Part shown: positions 1-5,622 of the stretch, in pieces
Layout of the letters: every line of letters starts with the position of its first letter
How positions within the stretch are numbered: position 1 is the stretch's first letter
Origin: Desulfobacteraceae bacterium
GTDB taxonomy: Bacteria; Desulfobacterota; DSM-4660; Desulfatiglandales; B25-G16
Assembly: GCA_028572035.1 (NCBI GenBank)
Contig: JAPVWE010000031.1
Span: 1-9,990, forward strand
Length of the DNA stretch: 9,990 bases
Direction of reading: 5' to 3'
Made by a program: the position numbers and the translations under genes
Notes under the pieces: generated by a model
Seen by the model: the letters and a program-made list of their open reading frames with translations, nothing else
The model's database searches: none
Told to the model about the DNA's origin: nothing

Positions 1-15
1 CGAAAAAGGATTTTG

Positions 16-44
16 TTGACATAAATAAGAAAAAGCAATAGCAT
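16..44 (+). promoter_or_regulatory. Putative sigma70-type promoter of ffh
   Basis: A perfect TTGACA (-35) at 16-21 is followed after exactly 17 bases by TAGCAT (39-44), a 4/6 match to TATAAT. Transcription would start near 51, leaving a leader of about 25 bases before the ffh ATG. A TATAAG at 45-50 looks better as a -10 but lies 23 bases from the -35, which is too far. The call rests on consensus matching only. Confidence 0.45.
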
Positions 45-75
45 TATAAGGCTAAATTGTTTAGGATTTTCAAGT

Positions 76-1407
76 ATGTTTGAATTATTAACTGAAAAAC
101 TAACCAGGATCTTCAAGGAATTAAGGGGCCGAGGGAGATTAAGCGAAAAAAACATCCAAGAGGCCTTGCGAGGGATTAGGCTTGCGCTTCTTGAGGCAGA
201 TGTAAATTATAAGGTTGTTAAGGACCTCCTCGAAGAAATAAGACAGCGGGCTCTTGGGCAGGAAGTATTGGAGAGCCTTACCCCAGGTCAACAGATAATT
301 AAGATAGTACATGAAGAGCTTACGAGGCTGATGGGAGAGGGAAAGAGGGATCTGGACCTTAGCGGCGAAAAACCTCTTAGTCTAATGCTTGTTGGCCTTC
401 AAGGTTCCGGAAAAACAACGACTGGTGGTAAATTGGCCAACTACCTGAGGAAGAAGGGATACCGTCCCTACTTAGTGCCGGTGGATACCCGAAGGCCAGC
501 TGCTGTCGAGCAACTTTGTAAAATCGGAGAGGAGATCGATATCCCGGTTTATCCCACTGATAGCAGGGAAAAGGCCGAAGATATTTGCCTGAAGGCCAAG
601 GAGGCGGCATCGAGGATTGAATCAGATATTGTCATTTTAGATACAGCTGGCAGGCTCCATATTGACGAACAGCTCATGGAGGAGCTCTTGAGAATTAAGG
701 GTGTAGTTCATCCAGCAGAGACTCTTCTTGTGGCCGATGCGATGACAGGGCAAGATGCAGTGAATTTGGCTTCAGCATTTAATCAGGTTATTGATATTAC
801 AGGGGTCATCTTGTCAAAGATGGAAGGGGATGCAAGGGGGGGAGCTGCCCTTTCCATAATGGCGGTAACAAATAAACCGATTAAGTTTGTTGGCATAGGG
901 GAGAAGCTGGATGCCTTAGAACCTTTTTATCCGGACAGGATGTCTTCCAGGATCCTGGGAATGGGGGACGTTCTATCCCTGATAGATAAGGCACAGGCTG
1001 AATTTGATCAAAAGGAGGCCATTGAACTTGCAAGGAAGATCAAGAAGGCCGAATTTGATCTGGAGGATTTCAAAAAGCAGCTTTCATATATTCATAAGAT
1101 GGGATCATTGGAAGAGATTCTAGGGATGATACCAGGCATTGGACAGATGATGAAGGTAGGAAAGCTAAAGACCGATGAAAGGGAACTTGTTAGGTTTGAG
1201 GCTATAATCAATTCTATGACACCTGAGGAAAGAAGGAACCATAGAATAATAAGTGGCAGCAGGCGAAAAAGGATTGCCATGGGAAGCGGAACAAGGGTAG
1301 AAGACGTTAATCGGCTTCTTAAGAATTTTGGTCAGACAAAGAATATGCTTAAGAAGTTTAGCCGAGGAACTGTAAGAGATCTATCTTCATTGGCCGACTT
1401 CAGCTAG
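76..1407 (+). CDS. ffh: Signal recognition particle protein Ffh (SRP54 GTPase)
   Basis: This is the protein subunit of the signal recognition particle. It binds 4.5S RNA and hydrophobic signal sequences on nascent chains and docks with FtsY to deliver ribosomes to the membrane. At 443 aa it has the usual length. The N domain covers about residues 1-90 (ALLEADVN at 37-44). The G domain carries the P-loop GLQGSGKTT (107-115), DTRRPAA (137-143), DTAGR (189-193) and GDARGGAALS (251-260). The M domain (about 330-443) has the methionine-rich finger loop (GMIPGIGQMMK, 350-360) and the RNA-binding signature RRKRIAMGSGTRVEDVNRLL (396-415). One oddity is the guanine-specificity G4 motif, usually TKxD, which here reads SKME (247-250). 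The ATG at 76 is preceded by AGGA at 63-66 with a 9-base gap. It has its own promoter upstream and is followed by a separate promoter for rpsP. Confidence 0.97.
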   Translation: MFELLTEKLTRIFKELRGRGRLSEKNIQEALRGIRLALLEADVNYKVVKDLLEEIRQRALGQEVLESLTPGQQIIKIVHEELTRLMGEGKRDLDLSGEKPLSLMLVGLQGSGKTTTGGKLANYLRKKGYRPYLVPVDTRRPAAVEQLCKIGEEIDIPVYPTDSREKAEDICLKAKEAASRIESDIVILDTAGRLHIDEQLMEELLRIKGVVHPAETLLVADAMTGQDAVNLASAFNQVIDITGVILSKMEGDARGGAALSIMAVTNKPIKFVGIGEKLDALEPFYPDRMSSRILGMGDVLSLIDKAQAEFDQKEAIELARKIKKAEFDLEDFKKQLSYIHKMGSLEEILGMIPGIGQMMKVGKLKTDERELVRFEAIINSMTPEERRNHRIISGSRRKRIAMGSGTRVEDVNRLLKNFGQTKNMLKKFSRGTVRDLSSLADFS

Positions 1408-1467
1408 ACTGATGGGGTCTGAGCCCTTTACAAAAGATTGACAAAAAAGGGGCGGTTCAGGAAAAAA

Positions 1468-1496
1468 TTGCAGGATTGGCAGGTTTGGCGTATAAT
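1468..1496 (+). promoter_or_regulatory. Putative sigma70-type promoter of the rpsP operon
   Basis: A perfect TATAAT -10 box at 1491-1496 is preceded, with an ideal 17-base spacer, by TTGCAG at 1468-1473 (3/6 to TTGACA, with the key TTG kept). The start would be near 1503, about 29 bases before the rpsP ATG. It lies in the 124-base gap between ffh and rpsP and would drive rpsP-khpA-rimM-trmD. A TTGACA at 1438-1443 has no -10 at usable distance. Confidence 0.6.
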
Positions 1497-1531
1497 AGCA
1501 AACATAAATAGAGGGGGTGAGAACTGTAGAT

Positions 1532-1795
1532 ATGGCGGTAAGAATAAGATTGACCAGGAAAGGGGCTAAGAAGAGACCTTTTTACCGTATTGTGGCAGCC
1601 GACTCCGAGGCACCAAGGGATGGTAGGTTTCTCGAGATATTAGGGTACTATGATCCACTGGAGCATCCAGCCAAAGTACATGTTGATGAAGACAATGTTA
1701 GAAAGTGGATACAGAGAGGAGCTACACTTTCGGAAACTGTTAGGTCTCTTTTGCGGAAGAAGGGAGTATCCACGGTTTCTTCCCAAACAAGCTAA
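1532..1795 (+). CDS. rpsP: 30S ribosomal protein S16
   Basis: This is a small primary-assembly protein of the 30S subunit that binds 16S rRNA. The 87 aa product starts MAVRIRLTRKGAKKRPFYRI and continues with the conserved ADSEAPRDGRFLEILGYYDP and a WIQRGATLSETVRSLL segment, covering the whole family domain. I chose the ATG at 1532 because S16 proteins begin with M(V/A)xIRL. A GTG at 1517 would add five residues but lies inside the ribosome-binding site (GGGGGTGA at 1513-1520, 11 bases before the ATG). It is the first gene of a block with khpA, rimM and trmD, the usual ribosome-maturation cluster. S16 and RimM are functionally linked, since both act in assembly of the 30S subunit. Confidence 0.97.
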   Translation: MAVRIRLTRKGAKKRPFYRIVAADSEAPRDGRFLEILGYYDPLEHPAKVHVDEDNVRKWIQRGATLSETVRSLLRKKGVSTVSSQTS

Positions 1796-1831
1796 ACTGT
1801 GTTTAACGAGAATTTGAGGTGGAGGAGAATG

Positions 1832-2068
1832 ATGGAAATGAAAGAGCTGATTGAATACATTGCAAAGGTTCTTGTGGATAATCCGGAGGAGGTAAAGGTA
1901 ACTGAACTTGAGGGAAGACAGACCTCTGTGATTGAACTGAGGGTAGCCAAAGAAGATTTGGGAAAGGTAATTGGCAAACAAGGAAGAACCGCCAGGGCGA
2001 TGAGAACTATACTTGGTGCGGCCTCGACCAAGATAAAAAAGAGATCTGTCCTGGAGATTTTGGAGTAG
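1832..2068 (+). CDS. khpA: KH-domain RNA-binding protein KhpA (YlqC family)
   Basis: This is a small KH-domain protein that binds RNA with low specificity. In Gram-positive bacteria it works with KhpB/Jag in cell elongation and RNA regulation, and its role elsewhere is less clear. The product of about 78 aa opens MKELIEYIAKVLVDNPEEV, the typical family start. It carries the nucleic-acid-gripping loop GKQG (48-51) inside VIGKQGRTARAMRTIL. Starts at 1829, 1832 and 1838 are all in frame. The purine-rich GAGGTGGAGGAG at 1816-1827 gives the best spacing for 1832 (six bases from GGAGG). Its TAG stop (2066-2068) directly abuts the TTG start of rimM in the same frame. The location between rpsP and rimM is conserved in many phyla. 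No khpB is in view. Confidence 0.93.
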   Translation: MEMKELIEYIAKVLVDNPEEVKVTELEGRQTSVIELRVAKEDLGKVIGKQGRTARAMRTILGAASTKIKKRSVLEILE

Positions 2069-2596
2069 TTGATCAAAGTAGGGCTTGAAGATCTGATTCT
2101 GATAGGGCATGTTGTCCGCCCGCAGGGTTTAACCGGTCTACTGAGGATAGTTTCTTATGCTCAATCAAAAGAAACATTCCTCAAGGCCGGTTCTGTATTT
2201 CTGGAGACGGGTCAAAACGAGTTATATGAAAGGAAGGTTGTTTCTATAAGACCCCACCGATCTGTCTTTCTTCTAAAATTGTCGGGTCTGAATTCAATTG
2301 ATCAGGCAGAGGCTTTTAGGGGAGCCGGGATATTAATAAAAAAGGATTCTCTCGCAAAAAAGGACGAGGATGAGTTTTTCTGGTATGAGCTCTTAGGATT
2401 GGATGTATATCTGACAACAGGCCAATATCTTGGGGTTCTAAAGGAGGTTTTTCCTACGGGGAGTAACGACGTTTATGTGGTCGAAGGTCAGGGGAATGAG
2501 TTCTTGATTCCGGCAATTCACCAGGTTGTTAAGGAGATAAATATACCTCAGAAAAGGATGATAATTTCACCTATGAAGGGCTTGTTAGATCTTTAA
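2069..2596 (+). CDS. rimM: Ribosome maturation factor RimM
   Basis: This is a 30S assembly factor that binds S19 and helps maturation of the 16S rRNA head domain. The 175 aa product has the N-terminal RimM barrel (about residues 8-90), opening LILIGHVVRPQGLTGLLRI. The C-terminal PRC-barrel (about 98-172) has FFWYELLGLDVYL, TGSNDVYVVEG and the ending EFLIPAIHQVVKEINI. The start must be the TTG at 2069. The khpA stop codon lies immediately upstream in the same frame, and no ATG or GTG follows before the conserved domain. GGAG at 2062-2065 and 2053-2056 are possible ribosome-binding sites, neither ideally spaced, so translation may be coupled to khpA. Its TAA overlaps the trmD ATG (TAATG at 2594-2598), again suggesting coupling. 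Confidence 0.95.
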   Translation: MIKVGLEDLILIGHVVRPQGLTGLLRIVSYAQSKETFLKAGSVFLETGQNELYERKVVSIRPHRSVFLLKLSGLNSIDQAEAFRGAGILIKKDSLAKKDEDEFFWYELLGLDVYLTTGQYLGVLKEVFPTGSNDVYVVEGQGNEFLIPAIHQVVKEINIPQKRMIISPMKGLLDL

Positions 2597-3357
2597 TGAG
2601 ATTTGATATTCTTTCAATATTTCCGGAAATGTTTGCCCCCCTGATTAATTATGGAATCATTGGGCGAGCAGTAAAGGGGGGGCTGATAGAGATAAATCTG
2701 GTGAATATAAGAGATTTTGGTGAGGGACCGCATTTGATGACTGATGATAGGCCCTTTGGAGGTGGGGATGGTATGGTTATGAAACCAGAGCCAATCTTCC
2801 GTGCCCTGGAATCGATTCCCAGGGTGAAAGGGGATAGAAAGGTCATCCTGCTAACACCACAAGGGCAACTTTTTGATCAAGCAATAGCCCGGAGACTAAC
2901 CAAGCTCAAGCAGATTGTCTTAGTGTGTGGGCGATACGAGGGTGTGGATGAAAGGGTAAGATCTACGTACGTAGACATGGAGCTGTCTATTGGTGATTAC
3001 ATCTTGACTGGAGGTGAATTACCAGCGATGATCATCGTGGAAGTTGTTAGCCGATTGGTTCCTGGCGTATTGGGTGGAGTAAGATCTAACCTTGAGGAGT
3101 CCTTTGAGGATTACCTCCTCGAGTATCCACAATATACGAGGCCGAGAGTCTTTCAAGGGGAGGCAGTACCATCTGTTCTATTATCGGGTGACCATGGGAG
3201 GATCCAGCTTTGGAGAAGAAGCCAATCTATAAAAAGGACGTTAGAGAGAAGGCCAGATTTGTTGGAGAAGACGCATCTGAGCGAGATGGATAAATCCATA
3301 CTGGAAGAGCTAAAACAGAAACAAGGCAAGCCCTCAGCACCCGGTAATCAGGGATGA
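2596..3357 (+). CDS. trmD: tRNA (guanine-37-N1)-methyltransferase TrmD
   Basis: This SPOUT-class enzyme transfers a methyl group from S-adenosylmethionine to N1 of G37, next to the anticodon. The modification prevents +1 frameshifts and is usually essential. The 253 aa product has the family start MRFDILSIFPEMF, RPFGGGDGMVMKPEP (52-66), and the trefoil-knot SAM site CGRYEGVDERV (111-121) plus SIGDYILTGGELP (131-143). R153 (SRLVPGVLG) and D172 (SFEDYLLEYPQYTRP) correspond to the catalytic arginine and aspartate known from E. coli and H. influenzae TrmD. The C-terminal tRNA-binding domain (LLSGDHGRIQLWRRSQS, about 195-211) is intact. The ATG overlaps the rimM stop by one base. Normally trmD runs straight into rplS; here a repeat element and a second methyltransferase gene lie between. 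Confidence 0.97.
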   Translation: MRFDILSIFPEMFAPLINYGIIGRAVKGGLIEINLVNIRDFGEGPHLMTDDRPFGGGDGMVMKPEPIFRALESIPRVKGDRKVILLTPQGQLFDQAIARRLTKLKQIVLVCGRYEGVDERVRSTYVDMELSIGDYILTGGELPAMIIVEVVSRLVPGVLGGVRSNLEESFEDYLLEYPQYTRPRVFQGEAVPSVLLSGDHGRIQLWRRSQSIKRTLERRPDLLEKTHLSEMDKSILEELKQKQGKPSAPGNQG

Positions 3358-3413
3358 GGCGTATAGGAATTTCCTTTTTGGACGCAGATAAACGCAGATT
3401 TAAAAGATTTTTA

Positions 3414-3430
3414 ATGCGCCTAAGGCGCAT
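3414..3430. repeat. Perfect hairpin (7-bp stem, 3-base loop)
   Basis: ATGCGCC, loop TAA, GGCGCAT forms a perfect stem within the larger element. There is no T-run after it, so an intrinsic terminator is not supported, though it could protect the 3' end of the trmD transcript. Confidence 0.7.
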
Positions 3431-3456
3431 AAAGATAAAGAGCTAATAGAATAATT

Positions 3457-3520
3457 ACCTGCCCGCCATGCGAGCCCGCAAGGCGAGTTTCCGAATTCCG
3501 GAACTCGGAAGCGGGCGGGT
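3457..3520. repeat. GC-rich core hairpin of the palindromic element
   Basis: ACCTGCCCGC (3457-3466) pairs with GCGGGCGGGT (3511-3520) with one G-T wobble. Inside lies a near-perfect 22-base palindrome at 3489-3510 (10 of 11 pairs, centred on TTCC/GGAA). The segment is much richer in G+C than its surroundings and would fold strongly as DNA cruciform or RNA. Confidence 0.7.
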
Positions 3521-3572
3521 CTGCGGATATCGGCGAAAATCTGCGTCCTAATTTAATTATTGCTGGATAATC

Positions 3573-4151
3573 ATGTCGTTTTATATTGGGCTTCTACACT
3601 ATCCCGTGTATAACAAGGGGGGAGAGATCATTGCTTCAGCAATAACCAACTTAGATCTCCATGATTTGGCAAGACTGGCAAAGACTTATGGAGCAAGGAG
3701 ATTCTATGTTATCAATCCCCTTACAGACCAGCAAGACCTGGCCAAACGTATTTGTCAACATTGGGTTAGCGGTTATGGAGCCCTATATAATAAGGATAGA
3801 CAAGAGGCGATGTCTCTGATCTCTGTTGTTCCAACCCTTGAGGCATGCATAGCAGAGATTAAAGATAATGAAGGTGAGATACCAATTTTGATGGCTACTG
3901 ATGCGGGGAAAGACAAAGGGAAAAGAGTTAATTATTCATTGGCAAGGGAGATAGTTGCCTCTGTCAGGCTGGTAATGATCTTATTTGGTACAGGTTGGGG
4001 GATAGCTAAAGAGCTTATCAGGAAGGCAGACTATTGTTTAGATCCTATTATTGGTGTATCTCATTATAATCACCTTTCAGTTAGGACAGCAGCTGCAATA
4101 ACCCTGGATCGTTTGTTTTCCCCGTCTGCAAAGCCGCAAAAAGATAGCTAA
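3573..4151 (+). CDS. SPOUT-family RNA methyltransferase (PF09936-like), target unknown
   Basis: The 192 aa product matches the SPOUT-fold family often annotated 'RNA methyltransferase' and found beside trmD in Desulfobacterota, Thermotogae and relatives. Visible hallmarks are IGLLHYPVYNKGGEIIASAI (5-24) followed by TNLDLHDLARLAKTYGARRF. The C-terminal half has ILFGTGWGIAKELI, a YCLDPI segment and YNHLSVRTAAAITLDRL, the region that forms the knotted SAM site in SPOUT enzymes. A structure of the Thermotoga homologue is known, but I know of no firmly proven substrate. The ATG at 3573 gives the usual family N-terminus. Its ribosome-binding site is weak (GGA at 3565-3567), probably because the repeat element ends at 3548. 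It lies between trmD and rplS and is therefore likely co-expressed with ribosome genes. Confidence 0.88.
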   Translation: MSFYIGLLHYPVYNKGGEIIASAITNLDLHDLARLAKTYGARRFYVINPLTDQQDLAKRICQHWVSGYGALYNKDRQEAMSLISVVPTLEACIAEIKDNEGEIPILMATDAGKDKGKRVNYSLAREIVASVRLVMILFGTGWGIAKELIRKADYCLDPIIGVSHYNHLSVRTAAAITLDRLFSPSAKPQKDS

Positions 4152-4175
4152 TCTGAAGTAAGGGAGAATAGTGCG

Positions 4176-4517
4176 ATGGACCCAATAGAAATGCTGGAAA
4201 GAGAACAGATGAGGGTAGATATTCCTCCGTTTAAGGCAGGTGATACAGTCAAGGTGTACAGCCGGATTAAGGAGGGTGACAAAGAGCGGATCCGGGTCTT
4301 TGAAGGGGTGGTTATCAGGAAAAGAAAAGGTACCACAGGGGCTACCTTCACCGTGCGCAAGATCTCATATGGTGTGGGGGTGGAGAAGATCTTTCCCCTT
4401 CACTCTCCCACAATAGATAAGATAAAAGTGATTTCTAAGGGTAAGGTAAGGAGAGCTAGGCTCTACTATTTACGCAAATTGAGGGGTAAGGCAGCCAGGC
4501 TTAAGGAAAAAAGGTAA
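4176..4517 (+). CDS. rplS: 50S ribosomal protein L19
   Basis: This protein lies at the 30S-50S interface of the ribosome. The 113 aa product is full length. It has the family pattern IPPFKAGDTVKVYSRIKEGD, then RIRVFEGVVIRKRKG, FTVRKISYGVGVEKIFPLHS, and the basic C-terminus VRRARLYYLRKLRGKAARLKEKR at the end. A ribosome-binding site AAGGGAGA lies about 9 bases before the ATG. The gap to the preceding methyltransferase gene is 24 bases, so it is in the same operon. The trmD-rplS pairing is widespread; here it is interrupted only by the SPOUT gene and the repeat. Confidence 0.97.
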   Translation: MDPIEMLEREQMRVDIPPFKAGDTVKVYSRIKEGDKERIRVFEGVVIRKRKGTTGATFTVRKISYGVGVEKIFPLHSPTIDKIKVISKGKVRRARLYYLRKLRGKAARLKEKR

Positions 4518-4551
4518 CCGGTAGCAAGAAAGAGCCTGATATACTTTGCCT

Positions 4552-5148
4552 ATGGATAATCAATTCCACGAATTTCAGGCCAGGCTTGCAGGTTACTCTT
4601 TGGTGGCTGGTGTTGATGAGGCGGGACGGGGTCCGTTAGCTGGTCCGGTAGTTGCAGCTGCTGTGATTCTACCCGAGGATATTGTATTGGATGGGGTTAA
4701 GGATTCTAAAAAAATGTCCGAGGGTGCTCGTGAGGAGGCCTTTCCCCTCATCCAAAGAGCAGCAATAGATCTTTGCGTAGCAGTAGTAGGCCCAAACGAG
4801 ATCGATCGGATTAATATTCTTCAGGCTTCCCTAAAGGCTATGAGGCAGGCGGTTTTGACTCTGGATCCCCAGCCCGATTATTTGTTGATCGATGGCACTC
4901 ACCCTGTAGACGTTTCCATTCATCAAAGGTGTATCATAAGAGGGGATGAGCTCTCTTTATCTATATCAGCGGCCTCTATTATGGCAAAGGTCTACCGCGA
5001 CAGAATTATGTATAGCTACCATACGTTATACCCGAGGTATGGCTTTTCCTCGAACAAAGGTTATGGGACACCTGGGCACAGAGAGGCTATCATGAGGTAT
5101 GGTCCCTGCTTTATTCATAGATTAACCTTTAGGGGTGTCCTTGAATGA
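4552..5148 (+). CDS. rnhB: Ribonuclease HII
   Basis: This enzyme cleaves the RNA strand of RNA-DNA hybrids and starts removal of single ribonucleotides misincorporated in DNA. The 198 aa product has the type 2 RNase H signatures. These are VAGVDEAGRGPLAGPVV (18-34; D22 and E23), DSKKMSE (51-57), LLIDGTHPV (D114), GDELSLSISAASIMAKVYRDR (131-151; D150), and KGYGTPGH with the closing FIHRLTF. The four acidic residues expected for metal binding are present. I chose the ATG at 4552; a TTG at 4546 would add two residues. Neither has a strong ribosome-binding site (AAGAAAGAG at 4527-4535 is the nearest purine run). Its stop overlaps the yraN start by four bases (ATGA), so the two are translationally coupled. 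Confidence 0.95.
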   Translation: MDNQFHEFQARLAGYSLVAGVDEAGRGPLAGPVVAAAVILPEDIVLDGVKDSKKMSEGAREEAFPLIQRAAIDLCVAVVGPNEIDRINILQASLKAMRQAVLTLDPQPDYLLIDGTHPVDVSIHQRCIIRGDELSLSISAASIMAKVYRDRIMYSYHTLYPRYGFSSNKGYGTPGHREAIMRYGPCFIHRLTFRGVLE

Positions 5149-5513
5149 CAAAAGAAAGGATTAGCCTCGGAAAGTTTGGCGAGGATCTGGCAAGAGAAAG
5201 ACTAAAAGATCTTGGTTACAGGATTCTAAAGACAAATTACAGGTGCTCTCTAGGTGAAGTCGATTTGGTTGCAAGAGATGGTGATGTCCTGGTCTTTGTA
5301 GAGATAAAAACACGAAAAAGTGAGTCCCTGGGCCAGATTAAAGAGGTGGTTAACAGGAGAAAGCAGGCCCAACTTTCAAAGGTGGCCCTGGCTTATTTGA
5401 AATCTAATAATCTCTGGGGAAGTAAGGCGAGATTTGATGTGGTTGCTATAAGATTAATTGGTGGAAAGAAGGAAATTGAGATTATCAAAAATGCATTTGA
5501 ATTGGCATACTGA
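5145..5513 (+). CDS. yraN: YraN / UPF0102 family nuclease-fold protein
   Basis: The 122 aa product is the usual length for the family. It opens LGKFGEDLARERLKDLGYRIL and carries the restriction-endonuclease-like core GEVDLVARDGDVLVFVEIKTR (37-57), with the E-x-D ... VEIK pattern of PD-(D/E)XK nucleases. A RRKQAQLSKVALAYL helix and a final RFDVVAIRL strand follow. The biochemical function is not settled; a Holliday-junction-resolvase-like role is often suggested from the fold. It overlaps rnhB by 4 bases (ATGA), a linkage common across bacteria. Two in-frame stops (TGATGA) end it at 5511-5516, followed by a repeat-filled gap. Confidence 0.93.
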   Translation: MTKERISLGKFGEDLARERLKDLGYRILKTNYRCSLGEVDLVARDGDVLVFVEIKTRKSESLGQIKEVVNRRKQAQLSKVALAYLKSNNLWGSKARFDVVAIRLIGGKKEIEIIKNAFELAY

Positions 5514-5520
5514 TGATCAA

Positions 5521-5618
5521 AAGTGCCCAAAGTGAGCTAAAGTTTGAAGTGAGCTAAGGTTGAAATGATTTGTTTCTTTAACTTTAGGCACTTTAGGCAC
5601 TTGTAACTTTAGGCACTT
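5521..5618. repeat. Intergenic inverted repeat built of GCCTAAAGT-type units
   Basis: Nearly the whole 109-base gap between yraN and rsmI is repeat. The right arm has three copies of ACTTTAGGC (5581-5589, 5590-5598, 5606-5614). The left arm carries imperfect reverse-complement copies (GCCCAAAGT 5525-5533; AGCTAAAGT 5535-5543; AGCTAAGGT 5552-5560) and an exact direct repeat AAGTGAGCTAA (5530-5540, 5547-5557). The extreme ends AAGTGCC and GGCACTT are exact inverse copies. It would fold into a long imperfect hairpin. There is no coding content and no T-run. It is unrelated in sequence to the element at 3380-3548, so two repeat families occur in one gene cluster. Confidence 0.75.
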
Positions 5619-5622
5619 ATTA

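Larger units (their letters stand above)
3380..3548. repeat. 169-bp palindromic intergenic element with 10-bp terminal inverted repeats
   Basis: The ends are perfect inverted copies: GGACGCAGAT at 3380-3389 and ATCTGCGTCC at 3539-3548. Just inside both ends a second, diverged CGCnGAT unit follows (AACGCAGAT at 3391-3399; rc CGCCGAT at the right), so each arm is a short tandem of the same motif. The interior holds two further hairpins, listed separately. No coding sequence or transposase fits inside and no clear target-site duplication flanks it. This 'ACGCAGAT' type repeat resembles MITE/REP-like intergenic repeats seen in many environmental bacteria; that comparison is from memory. It fills most of the 215-base gap between trmD and the next gene, ending 24 bases before that gene's ATG. 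Confidence 0.8.

Noticed and set aside
1438..1443. TTGACA as a -35 box in the ffh-rpsP gap
   Set aside because: No -10-like sequence lies 16-18 bases downstream; the TATAAT at 1491 is 47 bases away and pairs better with TTGCAG at 1468.
1517..1531. GTG start five codons upstream of the rpsP ATG
   Set aside because: The GTG is part of the GGGGGTGA ribosome-binding site and S16 proteins begin at the downstream MAVRIRL.
1799..1828. GTG start giving ten extra residues on KhpA
   Set aside because: The added stretch is not family-like and contains the purine-rich ribosome-binding site; the family starts at MKELIEYI.
1640..2110. Minus-strand reading frame opposite rpsP/khpA/rimM
   Set aside because: It overlaps three well-identified genes and its translation resembles no family; other antisense frames over trmD, rsmI and HPr-EI are the same kind of shadow.
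3414..3430. Hairpin after trmD as an intrinsic terminator
   Set aside because: No T-run follows the stem, and it is one part of a larger symmetrical repeat.
4546..4551. TTG start two codons upstream of rnhB
   Set aside because: ATG at 4552 is equally placed relative to the domain; neither has a convincing ribosome-binding site, so the ATG is preferred.
5521..5618. CRISPR array in the yraN-rsmI gap
   Set aside because: The units are only about 9 bases, partly adjacent and inverted relative to each other, with no spacers of regular length and no cas genes.
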